From assembly GCF_025244745.1 (NCBI RefSeq), contig NZ_CP104213.1:2196001-2260000 (forward strand): DNA of 64,000 nt, in the 5' to 3' direction. Under the pieces are notes generated by a model that was given only the letters and a program-made list of their open reading frames with translations, did no database searches and had not been told where the DNA came from. Position 1 is the stretch's first letter. Every line of letters begins with the position of its first letter. Positions 11,442 to 21,817 of this stretch are shown one piece after another. Source of the stretch: Deinococcus rubellus (GTDB lineage Bacteria > Deinococcota > Deinococci > Deinococcales > Deinococcaceae). The position numbers were made by a program, and so were the translations under genes.

Positions 11442-12518
11442 ATGGAACCGTTTACCTGCGATTGCCAGCGGCTCCAGACTGGCCCGGTAGCCGAGGAAAT
11501 GATCGTGTTCAGTTCGTCCAGCCACGTGACCCGTCGGCTGGCCCGGCTGTGCGTGGGGGCCAAGCCGTATACTGGTGGTCCCGGCTGGCGGCTGAGCGGC
11601 GGGGCATGTCAACTCGCCGCTCAGCTCTCGGCCCTCGCCGACGCACTCAAGCCCGGCGAGCTGGCGCAGGTGCAGGTGATGCCGCTGATCGATCAGCAGC
11701 CCGCTTACTGGGACGTCATGCCGCTGGCGTTGCGGGTGACCCTCAGCGAGACGGCCTGGTTTCCCGAATCCCTCGGTACGCTGCACATGGCTTTTCAGCC
11801 GGTGTTCGACCTGGGCAGCGGCGCGGTGTTCGGCCACGAAGCGCTGGTCCGTGCCCAACTCGGTGAGCGGCTGATCGGTGCGGGCGAACTGCTCTCGGCG
11901 GCCCTGGCGCACGGCGGCCTGCACCTGTTTGACCGCCTCGCCCGCCAGCTCGCCATTCACCAGGGCGCGGCGCTGACCGAAGGTGGCGGCCACCTGCTGA
12001 TCAACTTCATGCCGGGCGTGGTCTACGATCCGGAGGTGTGCCTGGGCAGCACCTTTGCGGCTGGTCTGGAAAACGGCATAGACCCGGCGCGGCTGATTTT
12101 CGAGGTGGTCGAGACCGAGGCGTTTCCCGATCTGGAGGTGCTGCAAAAGGTGCTCGACCGCTACCGCCGCGAGGGTATGCGGGTGGCGCTCGACGATCTG
12201 GGGGCCGGACACAGCAGCCTGATCTACCTGGAGTCGCTGCGCCCCGACCTCGTCAAACTCGACAAGAGTCTGCTGCTGGGCCTCACATTGGCCGACCCCC
12301 GCGCCGAGTTGGTGGACGCCCTGATTCGCTACGCCCACCAACTCGGCGTCCAGGTGGTGGCCGAGGGACTGGAAACTGGAGCCGATCTGGCGGTGGCGGT
12401 GGCGCTAGGCGCTGATCTGGGGCAGGGACACCGCCTGGGTCACCCGATGTTCGAGCGCGACCTGGCAGCGGAGGCAGCGGCGGGACAGCTCATCCGGATT
12501 CAGGCCGCCCACAGCTGA
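11442..12518 (+). CDS. EAL domain protein (c-di-GMP phosphodiesterase type)
   Basis: 358 residues. The N-terminal ~110 residues are a separate small domain starting with CDCQRLQTG, followed by a complete EAL domain. The metal- and substrate-binding residues are present: HEALVR (the EAL Glu), LINFMPG (Asn), FEVVETE (Glu), ALDDLGAGHSS (DDFG-type pair), VKLDKSL (Lys), VAEGLET (Glu) and GQGHRLGHP (Gln/Gly). It should hydrolyse c-di-GMP to pGpG. No GGDEF, PAS or membrane segment is visible. The start at 11442 is set by the -10 box directly upstream. Confidence 0.9.
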   Translation: MEPFTCDCQRLQTGPVAEEMIVFSSSSHVTRRLARLCVGAKPYTGGPGWRLSGGACQLAAQLSALADALKPGELAQVQVMPLIDQQPAYWDVMPLALRVTLSETAWFPESLGTLHMAFQPVFDLGSGAVFGHEALVRAQLGERLIGAGELLSAALAHGGLHLFDRLARQLAIHQGAALTEGGGHLLINFMPGVVYDPEVCLGSTFAAGLENGIDPARLIFEVVETEAFPDLEVLQKVLDRYRREGMRVALDDLGAGHSSLIYLESLRPDLVKLDKSLLLGLTLADPRAELVDALIRYAHQLGVQVVAEGLETGADLAVAVALGADLGQGHRLGHPMFERDLAAEAAAGQLIRIQAAHS

Positions 12519-12588
12519 CTTGAGCGAAACCGAGTGCCGTGAGGCAATCCCCTTCGGGCCACTCCCATTACGCTGCCAGCGTAAGCGC

Positions 12589-12594
12589 TATCAT
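12589..12594 (+). promoter_or_regulatory. -10 box of a leaderless recQ promoter
   Basis: TATCAT ends 6 nt before the ATG at 12601. It marks that ATG as the real start of recQ although the downstream frame differs. Confidence 0.55.
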
Positions 12595-12600
12595 CGGGCC

Positions 12601-14804
12601 ATGATTGCCGCTGCCTCCCCGACGCCCAGGCCCTCGCCGTCCTCAAATCGGTCTGGGGCTACGACCAGTTCCGGGGCGTGCAGGCCGAGATCGTGCGGGC
12701 GGCAGCGGCGGGGGAGAGCGCGCTGGTGCTGATGCCCACCGGCGGCGGCAAGAGCCTGTGTTACCAACTTCCCAGCTTGCTGAGAAGCGGCGTGGGCGTG
12801 GTCGTCAGCCCGCTGATCGCGCTGATGAAAGACCAGGTGGATGCCCTGCGCGTCAGCGGCGTGCGGGCGGCCTTCCTCAACAGCACCCTGAGTTCCGGCG
12901 GCGTGCGCGAGGTGGAAGCCGCGCTGATGGCAGGCGAGTTGGACCTGCTCTACGTCGCGCCGGAGCGCCTGCTGATGCCGCGCATGCTCGACCTCCTGGA
13001 CCGCAGCAAGGTCGCCCTCTTCGCCGTGGACGAGGCGCACTGCGTCAGTCAGTGGGGCCACGATTTCCGACCCGAGTATCAGGGCCTCGGCGTGCTGCCC
13101 CAGCGCTTTCCTGATGTGCCCCGCCTGGCCCTGACCGCCACCGCCGATGAGCGTACCCGCGCCGACATCGTGCGGGTGCTGGAGTTGGAAGATGCCCACC
13201 TCTTCGTCAGCAGCTTTGACCGGCCCAACATCCAGTACCGCATTCAGCAAAAGGGCGCGGGCAAGGCGGGCCCCAAGTCCGAACTGCTCGACTTCATCCG
13301 GGCCGAACACCCCGGCGAGGCGGGCATCGTCTACTGCCTGTCGCGCAAAAGTGTGGAGGACACCGCCGAGTGGCTGACCGCTCAGGGCCTCACGGCTCTC
13401 CCCTACCACGCCGGACTCCCGGTTCGTGAGCGCGACTCGGCCCAGGAGCGTTTCATCCGCGAGGAAGGGGTGATCGTGGTGGCGACGGTGGCCTTCGGCA
13501 TGGGCATCGACAAGCCCAACGTGCGCTTCGTGGCCCACCTGGATTTGCCCAAGAGCATGGAAGGTTACTACCAGGAAACTGGCCGGGCCGGGCGCGACAG
13601 CCTGCCCAGCACCGCCTGGCTGACCTACGGCCTGGCCGACGTGGTAAACGTGCGCCGGATGCTGGCCCAGAGCGAAGCGCCGGAGAACGTCAAGCGGGTG
13701 GAGGCCGCCAAGCTTGACGCCCTGCTGGCCTACTGCGAGACCGCCTCGTGCCGCCGCCAGGTGCTGCTGGGGTATTTCGGTGAGGACTTGCCTCAGCCGT
13801 GCGGCAACTGCGACACCTGCCTGAATCCGCCGCGCACCTTCGACGCCACCAGAGAGGCGCAGATGGCACTCTCGGCGGCGATCCGCACCGGCAACCGCTT
13901 CGGCGCAGCGCACCTGACCGATGTGCTGCTGGGCAACGCCACCGAACGGGTGCGCGGGCTGGGGCACCATCAGTTGCCGACCTTCGGCGTGGGCAAGGAC
14001 GTGCCGGAACGGAGCTGGCGCAACATCGTGCGGCAACTCGTCGCCCTGGGCTACCTGACTACCGACGCCGCCGGGCACGGCTCGCTGATCGCCTCGGCCA
14101 AGGCGCGGCCCTTACTGAAAGGCGAACAAACCCTGTGGCTGCGCGAGGATATGCTGACGCCGCAGACGAGCAAGAAAGGCCGCCGCGAACGCAGCGCCGC
14201 GCCTGCTGGGGCCGCCGGAGGACTGTTCGAGGCGTTGCGTGCCCTGCGGCTCAAACTTTCCCGCGAACAGGAAGTGCCGCCCTACGTCATCTTCCACGAC
14301 GCCACCCTGCGCGAGATGGCCGAGCGAAAGCCCGATTCGCTGGCGGTGCTGGGGACCATCAGCGGCGTCGGCACCCGCAAGCTCTCGCAGTACGGCGAGG
14401 CGTTTCTGGAGGTGTTGAGGGCAGATGGACTGAGAAACGGGGTGCCCGAGTCGCAGGAGCGCGGCGCGCGGGAAAACAGCGCCCTGCTGAATCTGCTCAG
14501 CCGCAAGCCCGCCCGAGAGTTACAAACCGCCGAGCCATCCGCCGACTTTCCAGAAGGCCGTCTGTTTGCCGGTTCAGAGAGCCGCGCCGACCCGGACGTG
14601 ACCGAACGCTTGCGCGAGTTGCGCCGTCAGCTCGCCAAAGCCAAGGGCGTCAGCGCTTTCCTGGTTTTCCCGAATGCCACCCTGGACGTGCTGGCCGAGC
14701 GGCAGCCGCAGAGTCTGGACGGGCTGCGCGGTCTGCCGGGTCTGGGCGAGAAGCGCATCGAGGCGTACGGCGAGCAGATCGTGGCGGCGCTGAGGGGCGA
14801 GTAA
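12601..14804 (+). CDS. recQ: ATP-dependent DNA helicase RecQ with two HRDC domains; apparent frameshift near the start
   Basis: The main frame opens at GTG 12678 and gives 708 residues. Domains: [14 protein letters not shown] (Walker A), [16 protein letters not shown] (DEAH box), the second RecA lobe, a zinc site ([24 protein letters not shown]), a winged helix ([16 protein letters not shown]) and two HRDC repeats (about codons 515-585 and 635-705). Conserved N-terminal sequence ([16 protein letters not shown], motif 0) lies upstream of 12678 in frame but has no start codon. ATG 12601, placed by the -10 box, would join it if one base were added near 12615. RecQ unwinds recombination intermediates; the D. 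radiodurans enzyme is known to carry three HRDC domains. Confidence 0.9.
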
Positions 14805-14848
14805 ACCAAGGTCTGTTCCTCTGCCAGAGACAACAGTTTTTCAGCGCT

Positions 14849-14854
14849 TATGCT
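14849..14854 (+). promoter_or_regulatory. -10 box, leaderless promoter of the first VOC gene
   Basis: TATGCT followed by 6 nt (CAAGGC) and the ATG at 14861. Confidence 0.55.
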
Positions 14855-14860
14855 CAAGGC

Positions 14861-15226
14861 ATGGCATTGATCACCGGCCTCGACCACATCCAGATCGAAG
14901 CGCCAGCCGACTGTGAGGTCGCCGCCCGAGCTTTCTTCGGCGATTTTCTGGACCTCCCCGAGCTGGACAAACCCCCGGTGTTGGCCGCGCGCGGCGGCGT
15001 CTGGTTCAGCCTGCCGGATGGTCGGCAGCTTCATATCGGCGTTACTGGTGACTTTGTGCCGCGCCAAAAAGGCCACCCGGCCCTGCGCTGCGGCGATCTG
15101 AACGCCTTCGTGCAGCGGGCGGCCAAGTTCCAGGTCTCGGTGAAGGCCGATTTTGAACTGGCTCCGCTGCGCCGGGTGTTTCTGCAAGACCCCTGGGGCA
15201 ACCGGCTGGAAGTCATTGAAGCCTGA
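14861..15226 (+). CDS. VOC superfamily (glyoxalase-like) protein, first of two paralogs
   Basis: 121 residues forming one vicinal-oxygen-chelate module: GLDHIQIEAP (first metal-type His), a middle FSLPDGRQLHIGV (second His) and the closing FLQDPWGNRLEVIEA (Glu). These are the usual metal-ligand positions of glyoxalase/dioxygenase folds. The substrate is unknown. The start is fixed by the TATGCT box; the longer frame that runs through recQ is a shadow. A close relative follows 27 bp downstream. Confidence 0.8.
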   Translation: MALITGLDHIQIEAPADCEVAARAFFGDFLDLPELDKPPVLAARGGVWFSLPDGRQLHIGVTGDFVPRQKGHPALRCGDLNAFVQRAAKFQVSVKADFELAPLRRVFLQDPWGNRLEVIEA

Positions 15227-15241
15227 TTTCGTTTCACGGTC

Positions 15242-15247
15242 TATGCT
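15242..15247 (+). promoter_or_regulatory. -10 box, leaderless promoter of the second VOC gene
   Basis: TATGCT followed by CAGGCC and the ATG at 15254, nearly the same sequence as in front of the first paralog. Confidence 0.55.
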
Positions 15248-15253
15248 CAGGCC

Positions 15254-15622
15254 ATGACCCTGCTTAGCAGCTTCGACCACATGACCATCCAGGCTCCGCA
15301 AGGCTATCAGCCGCAGGCCCGCGCCTTCTTCGGCACCTTTTTGGGCCTCCCGGAACTGGCGCACCCGCCGGTGGTCACCGAACGCGGCGGCCTTTGGTTC
15401 GGCCTGCCCGACGGACGGCAACTGCATATCGCCGTCTGCGAGCCGTTCGCGCCGCTCGATATCGGCCATCCGGCGCTGCGCTGCACCGACCTCGACGCCT
15501 TTCTGGCACGGGCCGCCGAGCACGGCGTTCCCACAACACCCGACACGCTGCTCTCTCCCCTGCGGCGGGCCTTTCTCAGCGATCCGTGGGGCAACCGGCT
15601 GGAAATCATCGAGCGTCCCTAG
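15254..15622 (+). CDS. VOC superfamily (glyoxalase-like) protein, second of two paralogs
   Basis: 122 residues, aligned end to end with the preceding gene: SFDHMTIQAP, WFGLPDGRQLHIAV and FLSDPWGNRLEIIE occupy the same places. Potential metal ligands (His, His, Glu) are kept. The pair arose by tandem duplication, and each copy keeps its own leaderless promoter, so they may be regulated separately. Substrate unknown. VOC proteins often act as homodimers; a heterodimer of the two copies is conceivable but untested. Confidence 0.8.
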   Translation: MTLLSSFDHMTIQAPQGYQPQARAFFGTFLGLPELAHPPVVTERGGLWFGLPDGRQLHIAVCEPFAPLDIGHPALRCTDLDAFLARAAEHGVPTTPDTLLSPLRRAFLSDPWGNRLEIIERP

Positions 15623-15827
15623 CGCAGTTGTCCATAGTCATCAGCGTGGAAAAGCCCTCCGCCAATTCCATCGCCTTGGGTACAACGGACGCCCTCAGGG
15701 TCACCTGCCCGCTCTCAACTGCTTTACCGCGTCTTTTACTCGCTCCACTCGGTCACGGAAGTCTTGCAACGTTCATGACCGATGCTTTAAAGCGCCCTGG
15801 GCGACCAAGCGCGTGCGCCCACCGCTC

Positions 15828-15833
15828 TAGAAT
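15828..15833 (+). promoter_or_regulatory. -10 box, leaderless promoter of the NIF3 gene
   Basis: TAGAAT ends 7 nt before the ATG at 15841. Confidence 0.5.
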
Positions 15834-15840
15834 GCCCGGC

Positions 15841-16659
<819 letters not shown>

Positions 16660-16777
16660 CAAGAGTGGTGAGTGGACACAGCGCTGGGAGCCGACTGGGC
16701 AGACCAGCGCTGTGGGCACACCCAGAAACCCCAGCCGTTCCCCTGCTGCTCCTCACAGCCTGCACCGAAAGGCTTGT

Positions 16778-17419
16778 ATGAGCCTTTTCATCACCTTCGA
16801 GGGACCGGAAGGCTCCGGCAAGTCCACCCAGATCGAGCGGTTGGCAACTCGGCTCACAGCAGCGGGAGTGAACCACACGCTGACCCGCGAGCCGGGCGGC
16901 ACCCCGCTGGGCGCGCAGGTGCGCTCGGTGCTGCTCGACCACGACCTCGAGATTCATCCACTCTCGGAGTTTCTGCTCTACAGCGCCAGCCGCGCCCAAC
17001 TGGTGCGGGATGTGATCCGCCCAGCCCTGCAGGCGGGCGAGGTGGTCATCTGTGACCGCTACGCTGACAGCAGCGCCGCCTACCAGGGCGCGGGGCGCGG
17101 CCTCGACCCCCGCTTCGTCGGAGAGGTGACCTGGGAAGCCACTGGAGGGCTGCGGCCCCACATCACGGTGCTGCTCGACCTCGATCCGGAGCTGGGCCTT
17201 CAGCGGGCAGCGGCGCGGGGTCAGCCGGACCGCCTGGAGCGCGCCGACCTCAGTTTTCACCGCCGGGTGCGCCAGGGCTTTCTGAATATCGCCGCTGCCG
17301 AGCCGGAGAGATTTCTGGTGCTGGACGGTGAACGGGCCGCCCATGAGCTGGAGCACTTCATCTGGGACGCGGTGGCGGCCACACTGACAGCGCTGGGCCA
17401 GCAGATCGGCGTCAGGTAG
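16778..17419 (+). CDS. tmk: Thymidylate kinase
   Basis: 213 residues, normal for Tmk. Walker A is GPEGSGKST, the DRY-type motif is CDRYADSSAAYQG, and the lid region (QPDRLERADLSFHRRV) follows. It phosphorylates dTMP to dTDP for DNA synthesis. It starts at ATG 16778 with AAAGG upstream and follows the NIF3 gene by 118 bp. Confidence 0.95.
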   Translation: MSLFITFEGPEGSGKSTQIERLATRLTAAGVNHTLTREPGGTPLGAQVRSVLLDHDLEIHPLSEFLLYSASRAQLVRDVIRPALQAGEVVICDRYADSSAAYQGAGRGLDPRFVGEVTWEATGGLRPHITVLLDLDPELGLQRAAARGQPDRLERADLSFHRRVRQGFLNIAAAEPERFLVLDGERAAHELEHFIWDAVAATLTALGQQIGVR

Positions 17420-17432
17420 GGAAACTCAGCCC

Positions 17433-17768
17433 TCAGCTCTGGTCGTCGGTGGCCGCACCCTCGGCGGCCCGCGTCACTGCCGCCATGCCCTCACGCGCCG
17501 CGCTGTCGGACGAGTAGTGCTCGCCCATGCCGATAACCTGCCCGTTGCCCGCCTTTAGCACGAAATACGGCTCCTTGCTGCCCTGGCGCAACTCGAAGCG
17601 TGCCGGGTCAGGCGCGTTGGTCTTGACCGATTCGATGCCGTTCAGGGCGCTGGCTTTGGCCTCGTAGCGCTCGCTGGTCAGCACGACCTGACCGTTGCTG
17701 GCGTGCAAATTGAACATGAAGCCGTCCTGATCCTTGCCGGAGCGCTTGATTACGAATTTGCCTGCCAT
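17433..17768 (-). CDS. DUF1508 (YegP-like) protein with two tandem repeats
   Basis: 111 residues made of two copies of the ~48-residue DUF1508 unit: FVIKRSGKDQDGFMFNLHAS with NGQVVLTSERYEAKASALNG, then FELRQGSKEPYFVLKAG with NGQVIGMGEHYSSDSAAREG. This two-repeat form is the same as E. coli YegP; function unknown, probably a small dimeric beta fold. AGGAGG lies 6-7 nt before the ATG. It converges with tmk (13 bp between stops). Confidence 0.9.
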   Translation of the reverse strand: MAGKFVIKRSGKDQDGFMFNLHASNGQVVLTSERYEAKASALNGIESVKTNAPDPARFELRQGSKEPYFVLKAGNGQVIGMGEHYSSDSAAREGMAAVTRAAEGAATDDQS

Positions 17769-17835
17769 GTCGGCCTCCTGAACTGCTGGGCTGAATTGTG
17801 AAGCTGAGCGCAGTCTAGCCCATCTGCTTGGTCGG

Positions 17836-18801
17836 TCAACCGGGTATCCCGCCAGCCACCACCGTGTAGTCACGCCCGGTTCCGTCCAGGCCCAGCATCA
17901 CGTCCAGGTTTTGCGCCGCCGCACCGCTGGCTCCCTTGCCCAGATTGTCGAGCCGCGACACCAGCAGCGCCTGACCCTGATCGTTGGCGTACACGAAGAG
18001 TTCGAGGCGGTTGGTGTCGTTGAGTGCCTCGGGGTCGAGGATGGGCGGGTTGCCCGCTTCCGGCATCACCGAGACGAAGCGCTGCCCGGCATAATGCTGC
18101 GCCAGGGCCTCGCGCAGCTGGTCCGCCGTGACACCCAGCGCCCCCAGATGCAGCGGCAGTTGCACCAGCATGCCCTGCCGCCAGCCGCCCACATGCGGCG
18201 TGAACAGCGGCTCGGCATTCAGGCCGCCGTACTCGGCCATTTCCGGGCGGTGCTTGTGGCTGAGGTTGAGGCCGTAACTCCGGAACGGCCCGGCCATCGG
18301 GTGCGGCCCGGCCCCCGGCTGTTCGTGTGCGTCGACCAGTGCCCGCCCGCCGCCGCTGTAGCCGGAAAAGCCCTGGAGGCTGAGCCGTGCGTCGTGCGTC
18401 AGCAAGCCAGCGTCAGTCAGCGGGCGCAGTAAGGCGATGGCCCCGGTGGCGTAGCAGCCCGGATTGCTGACGAATCGGGCATCCCGGATGGCCTGCGCCT
18501 GGGCAGCGACGAGTTCGGGAAAGCCGTAGATCCAGCCTTCCGTGACCCGGTGGGCGCTGGAGGCGTCGAGCACCCGCGTCCGGGGATTCTCGATCAGGCC
18601 CACCGCCTCGCGGGCCAGATCGTCGTGCAGGCACAAGATGGCCACGTCGGCGGCGTTGAGCAGCTCGCGGCGCGCCTGGGGATCTTTGCGGCGCTCGGGG
18701 GCGATGCTCAGCAGTTCCAGGTCGTCTCGGCCCTGCAAGCGGGCGCGGATTTGCAGGCCAGTGGTACCTGCCTCGCCATCGATAAAAATTTTAGGTGTCA
18801 T
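17836..18801 (-). CDS. argC: N-acetyl-gamma-glutamyl-phosphate reductase (type 2)
   Basis: 321 residues. [13 protein letters not shown] is the NADP-binding start typical of the short type 2 ArgC, and [10 protein letters not shown] carries the catalytic cysteine. It reduces N-acetylglutamyl phosphate to the semialdehyde in arginine synthesis. The start overlaps the end of the GNAT gene by 11 bp, with AGGAG just upstream inside that gene, so the two are translationally linked. argF lies ~0.7 kb upstream on the same strand. Confidence 0.95.
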   Translation of the reverse strand: MTPKIFIDGEAGTTGLQIRARLQGRDDLELLSIAPERRKDPQARRELLNAADVAILCLHDDLAREAVGLIENPRTRVLDASSAHRVTEGWIYGFPELVAAQAQAIRDARFVSNPGCYATGAIALLRPLTDAGLLTHDARLSLQGFSGYSGGGRALVDAHEQPGAGPHPMAGPFRSYGLNLSHKHRPEMAEYGGLNAEPLFTPHVGGWRQGMLVQLPLHLGALGVTADQLREALAQHYAGQRFVSVMPEAGNPPILDPEALNDTNRLELFVYANDQGQALLVSRLDNLGKGASGAAAQNLDVMLGLDGTGRDYTVVAGGIPG

Positions 18802-19354
18802 GCTTCTCCTGCCATTCGCTTTGCAGCAGCGCGTAGTGGGCGTCGTCCGACCACTCGCCCCGGTGCCAGTAGGCCTGCACGCTGCACCCTTCGGAGCGCA
18901 GGCCGGCCCGCTTCAGCAGCGCCTCGCTGCGGGCATTGCGCGGGTCGAGGCTGGCGTGAACGCGGTGCAGGTCAGCCTGCGTGAACAGCCAGTCCAGCAG
19001 GGCGCTCAGCCCCTCGGCGGCGTACCCTTTGCCCCAGTGGGCGCGGGCCAGGGTGAATCCGATTTCGGCGGTGCGGTGCCCGGTCAGGCGCAGACTGAGG
19101 TTGCCCAACGTGAGACCGTCAGCACTCAGCATCAGGGTGCTCCAGTCCTCCCGCAGTGATGGGGCCGCTTGCATCTCGCGGGCGTGTGCCTTGGCCTGCT
19201 CCAGTGGGTACGGCATGTCCCAGCTTTGGTACAGCGCGAGTTCAGGGTCGTTGTGGTACGCCGTGAACGCGGGCGCGTCGGCCAGCGTCAGGGGCCGGAC
19301 CGTCAGACGCGGAGTGTAGAGGGTTGGCAGGAGGGCATCAATCATCCGGCTCAC
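18791..19354 (-). CDS. GNAT N-acetyltransferase (RimJ/RimL type)
   Basis: 187 residues: [16 protein letters not shown] at the front, [18 protein letters not shown] (acetyl-CoA loop) and [22 protein letters not shown], the usual RimJ/RimL/ElaA-like end motif. GTG start with GGGAGG about 8 nt upstream. It lies between argF and argC and overlaps argC, so a role linked to arginine metabolism is possible, but RimJ-like members usually acetylate protein N-termini or small amines. Confidence 0.85.
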   Translation of the reverse strand: MSRMIDALLPTLYTPRLTVRPLTLADAPAFTAYHNDPELALYQSWDMPYPLEQAKAHAREMQAAPSLREDWSTLMLSADGLTLGNLSLRLTGHRTAEIGFTLARAHWGKGYAAEGLSALLDWLFTQADLHRVHASLDPRNARSEALLKRAGLRSEGCSVQAYWHRGEWSDDAHYALLQSEWQEKHDT

Positions 19355-19479
19355 ATCGCACCTCCCTGCACGTCCAGCGCGGCTCTGATCTCCGACGGCA
19401 AAACGCGGCGAGCGGCTGATCCTCTGGCCTTGTCCATCCGGGCCTGCCCCATGACCTCAGCTGACGCCCTCACCACCCC

Positions 19480-20454
19480 TCACCATCTCGGCTTCACGCT
19501 GCCCAGCAGGTGATAGAGCAGCGCCTTCTGCGCGTGCAGGCGGTTCTCGGCCTGATCGAACACCCGGCTCTTGGCGTGCTCGGTGGCTTCCGGCACCGTT
19601 TCCTCGCCGTAGTGGGCGGGGAGGCAGTGCAAGAAAATGCCGTGCGGTGCCAGGCGGTCGAGCATCTGCGGCGTAACCTGATAGCCCTGAAAGGCGCGGC
19701 GGCGGATGTCGGCCTCGGCTTCCTGGCCCATCGAGATCCAGACGTCGGTATACAACACGTCTGCGCCGTCAATGGCGCTCAGATCGTGGGTCAGGGTGAT
19801 CTGGGTGCCCTGCTTGACGGCGTCCATCAGCACGCCCGCGTTGGGTTCGTAGCCCACCGGGGTCACGATGGTCACGTCCGAGCCGGTCAGGATGCCCATG
19901 TGGATGTGACTGTTGGCGAGGTTGTTGCCGTCGCCGATGTACACCACCCGCTTGCCCCTGGCCGTGCCGAGTTCCTCCTCGATGGTCTGGTAGTCGGCCA
20001 GCAGCTGCACCGGATGGAGCATGTCGGAGAGCCCGTTGATCACCGGAATACTCGCATGGTCCGCAAGTTCATGCAGGGTCTGCTGCAAATAGACCCGGCC
20101 CATCACGCCGTCCACCCAGCGCTCCAGGTTGCGGGCCACGTCACTGACGCGCTCGCGCTGGCCCAGCCCGATTTCCTGATTGGATAAGGTAATGGCGTGG
20201 CCGCCGAGCTGATACATCCCCACGTCGAAGGTGGTGCGGGTCCGCAGGCTGGCCTTCTCGAACACCAATGCCAGCGACAGGCCCGAGAGCGGCTTGACAT
20301 TGCGCCACTCGCCGCGCTTCATCGAGGCAGCGGTGTCCAGCACGCTGCGAAGCTCGCCGCTGATCATATCGAGATTGGACAGAAAGTCGCGCCCCGCCAT
20401 CACCGGGGACGGCAGGGTGTCGGGCGTCAGCAGCTCAGCGGGAGAAGTCGGCAT
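19480..20454 (-). CDS. argF: Ornithine carbamoyltransferase
   Basis: 324 residues. Carbamoyl-phosphate site FEKASLRTRTTF (SxRTRT), HPVQLLADY (HPxQ) and ornithine site FLHCLPAHYG (HCLP) are all present, which separates it from aspartate carbamoyltransferase. It converts ornithine to citrulline. Start 20454: a TACACT box (20464-20469) ends 9 nt upstream, so the transcript is nearly leaderless. Confidence 0.96.
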   Translation of the reverse strand: MPTSPAELLTPDTLPSPVMAGRDFLSNLDMISGELRSVLDTAASMKRGEWRNVKPLSGLSLALVFEKASLRTRTTFDVGMYQLGGHAITLSNQEIGLGQRERVSDVARNLERWVDGVMGRVYLQQTLHELADHASIPVINGLSDMLHPVQLLADYQTIEEELGTARGKRVVYIGDGNNLANSHIHMGILTGSDVTIVTPVGYEPNAGVLMDAVKQGTQITLTHDLSAIDGADVLYTDVWISMGQEAEADIRRRAFQGYQVTPQMLDRLAPHGIFLHCLPAHYGEETVPEATEHAKSRVFDQAENRLHAQKALLYHLLGSVKPRW

Positions 20455-20517
20455 AAGGTCGCCAGTGTAGCGGCCTAGCGTATGAACATGCAAGGAAAGT
20501 GCATGAAGATGCGGTCC

Positions 20518-20871
20518 TCAGCTCGCCTCGGTCCAGACCGGGGTCGGTTCGATCATCTCCGCCGGGGCCTTGCCCGCTTCCAGTCCGCTGTTCGCCACCG
20601 TCTGCACGGGCGTCAGAGACATGTCGTGCTGGCATTCGATCTGGCATGAGAGCCGCACGCCGCTCAGGCCCTTTTCCGTGAGCTTGTCGTGCTCTGCCTG
20701 CGTCATCCGGGAAGGCTCGCCAGCGCTGAACTCGACCCGGCAGGTGGTGCAGCGGGCCACGCCGCCGCAGCGGTGAAGAATGTCCACGCCGCCGCGCTCC
20801 AGGGCCAGCACCAGCCGTTCGTTGTCGTGGGCCTGAATCTCGCCGTAACCTTGCACTGTGATCAGGGGCAT
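20518..20871 (-). CDS. [2Fe-2S] ferredoxin
   Basis: 117 residues with a ferredoxin fold. Cluster cysteines: HRCGGVARCTTCRVEF gives C-x5-C-x2-C, and LSCQIEC supplies the fourth. The x5 spacing is like adrenodoxin-type or stand-alone bacterial ferredoxins rather than plant-type (x4). The C-terminus adds ~35 variable residues ending in PTPVWTEAS. A small electron carrier; the partner is not shown. Divergent from the DUF2229-like gene with 67 bp between starts. Confidence 0.88.
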   Translation of the reverse strand: MPLITVQGYGEIQAHDNERLVLALERGGVDILHRCGGVARCTTCRVEFSAGEPSRMTQAEHDKLTEKGLSGVRLSCQIECQHDMSLTPVQTVANSGLEAGKAPAEMIEPTPVWTEAS

Positions 20872-20925
20872 TCCGGCATTGTCCCGCTTTGGGTGGCCCG
20901 CAGGCAAGGCGGGGCAGCTTGCCGC

Positions 20926-20931
20926 TAGACT
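20926..20931 (+). promoter_or_regulatory. -10 box, leaderless promoter of the DUF2229-like gene
   Basis: TAGACT ends 7 nt before the ATG at 20939. Confidence 0.5.
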
Positions 20932-20938
20932 GTGAAGC

Positions 20939-21817
20939 ATGAAAGTTGGTTTGCTCGACGTTCTGGGCGCACGCCAGATGCGCTACTGGAACACATTTCT
21001 CAACGAACTGGGGGCCGAGGTCGTGACGCCTGCCCTGCCCGCCGAAGACGCCTACGAACTGGGCCGCCAGAGCCTGCCGGACGTGCCGGTCCAGGTGCAA
21101 CTGGTGCTGGGCCGCCTGCTCGAACTCGGCAATGTCGATCTGGTGCTACTGCCGAGCACGCGGGCGGTATCTCAGGACGCCTGGGCCAGCGACCTGGCCG
21201 AGTTGCTGCCGCGCCGCATCAGTGGGCTGCCGACCCTGCGGGCCGTGCCGGACGGCGGCCCCGGGTTGCCCGGCGCGGCGCTCGAACTCGGCCAGCAACT
21301 CACCCACAACGCCGGACAGGTGCGGCTGGCGCTGAGCAAGGTCAAACTGCTGGCCCAGCCCCCGAGGGAAAGCATGCCGCCGCTCAGCGCTCCGTCCAAG
21401 CAGACGGTGGCCGTCATCGGTCCCGACAGCCTGCTGCGCGACGCCTTCCTGATGGGGCCGCTGCGGGCCAGACTGGACGACCTGGCGACGCATCCCGTCT
21501 GGGCCGATCAGTTGCCGCGAGAGCAGGTCGAGGAGCGCGGCCAGCGGGCCACCACCCCCTTCGGCAAGCCGCTGCCACCTGGCGAGCGCGACCTCTGGGG
21601 CGCGCAGAATCTGCTGGAAGGCAAGGGAGCCGTGCGCGGCCTGCTTTATCTGGCTCCGGCGCGCGACGCGGCCACCTTCAGCGCCCTGACGCGCCTTGCG
21701 GCCAGTGCCCGCAAACCCACCCTGCTGCTCGAACTCGCCCCCGAAGTCAGCGACTGGTCCGAACTCACCGCCTTCGCCACCCAGCTCGCGGCCCCCCCAC
21801 AGGAGCACCCCCTATGA
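20939..21817 (+). CDS. DUF2229-like protein (acyl-CoA dehydratase activase-related fold), no cysteines
   Basis: 292 residues. The N-terminus ([20 protein letters not shown], then LGAEVVTP ... [12 protein letters not shown]) follows the pattern of DUF2229, the region found with 2-hydroxyacyl-CoA dehydratase activases: IGIPR..., W-x-F-x-x-LG-x-EV, D-hh-LP. The usual conserved cysteines are absent, so cluster chemistry is unlikely. The gene overlaps the next by ATGA (4 bp), showing coupling. Function unknown; a divergent fold relative is the likeliest reading. Confidence 0.5.
   Translation: MKVGLLDVLGARQMRYWNTFLNELGAEVVTPALPAEDAYELGRQSLPDVPVQVQLVLGRLLELGNVDLVLLPSTRAVSQDAWASDLAELLPRRISGLPTLRAVPDGGPGLPGAALELGQQLTHNAGQVRLALSKVKLLAQPPRESMPPLSAPSKQTVAVIGPDSLLRDAFLMGPLRARLDDLATHPVWADQLPREQVEERGQRATTPFGKPLPPGERDLWGAQNLLEGKGAVRGLLYLAPARDAATFSALTRLAASARKPTLLLELAPEVSDWSELTAFATQLAAPPQEHPL

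Noticed and set aside
12591..14078. Minus-strand frame of 495 codons opposite recQ
   Set aside because: Shadow of high-GC coding; all RecQ motifs are on the plus strand.
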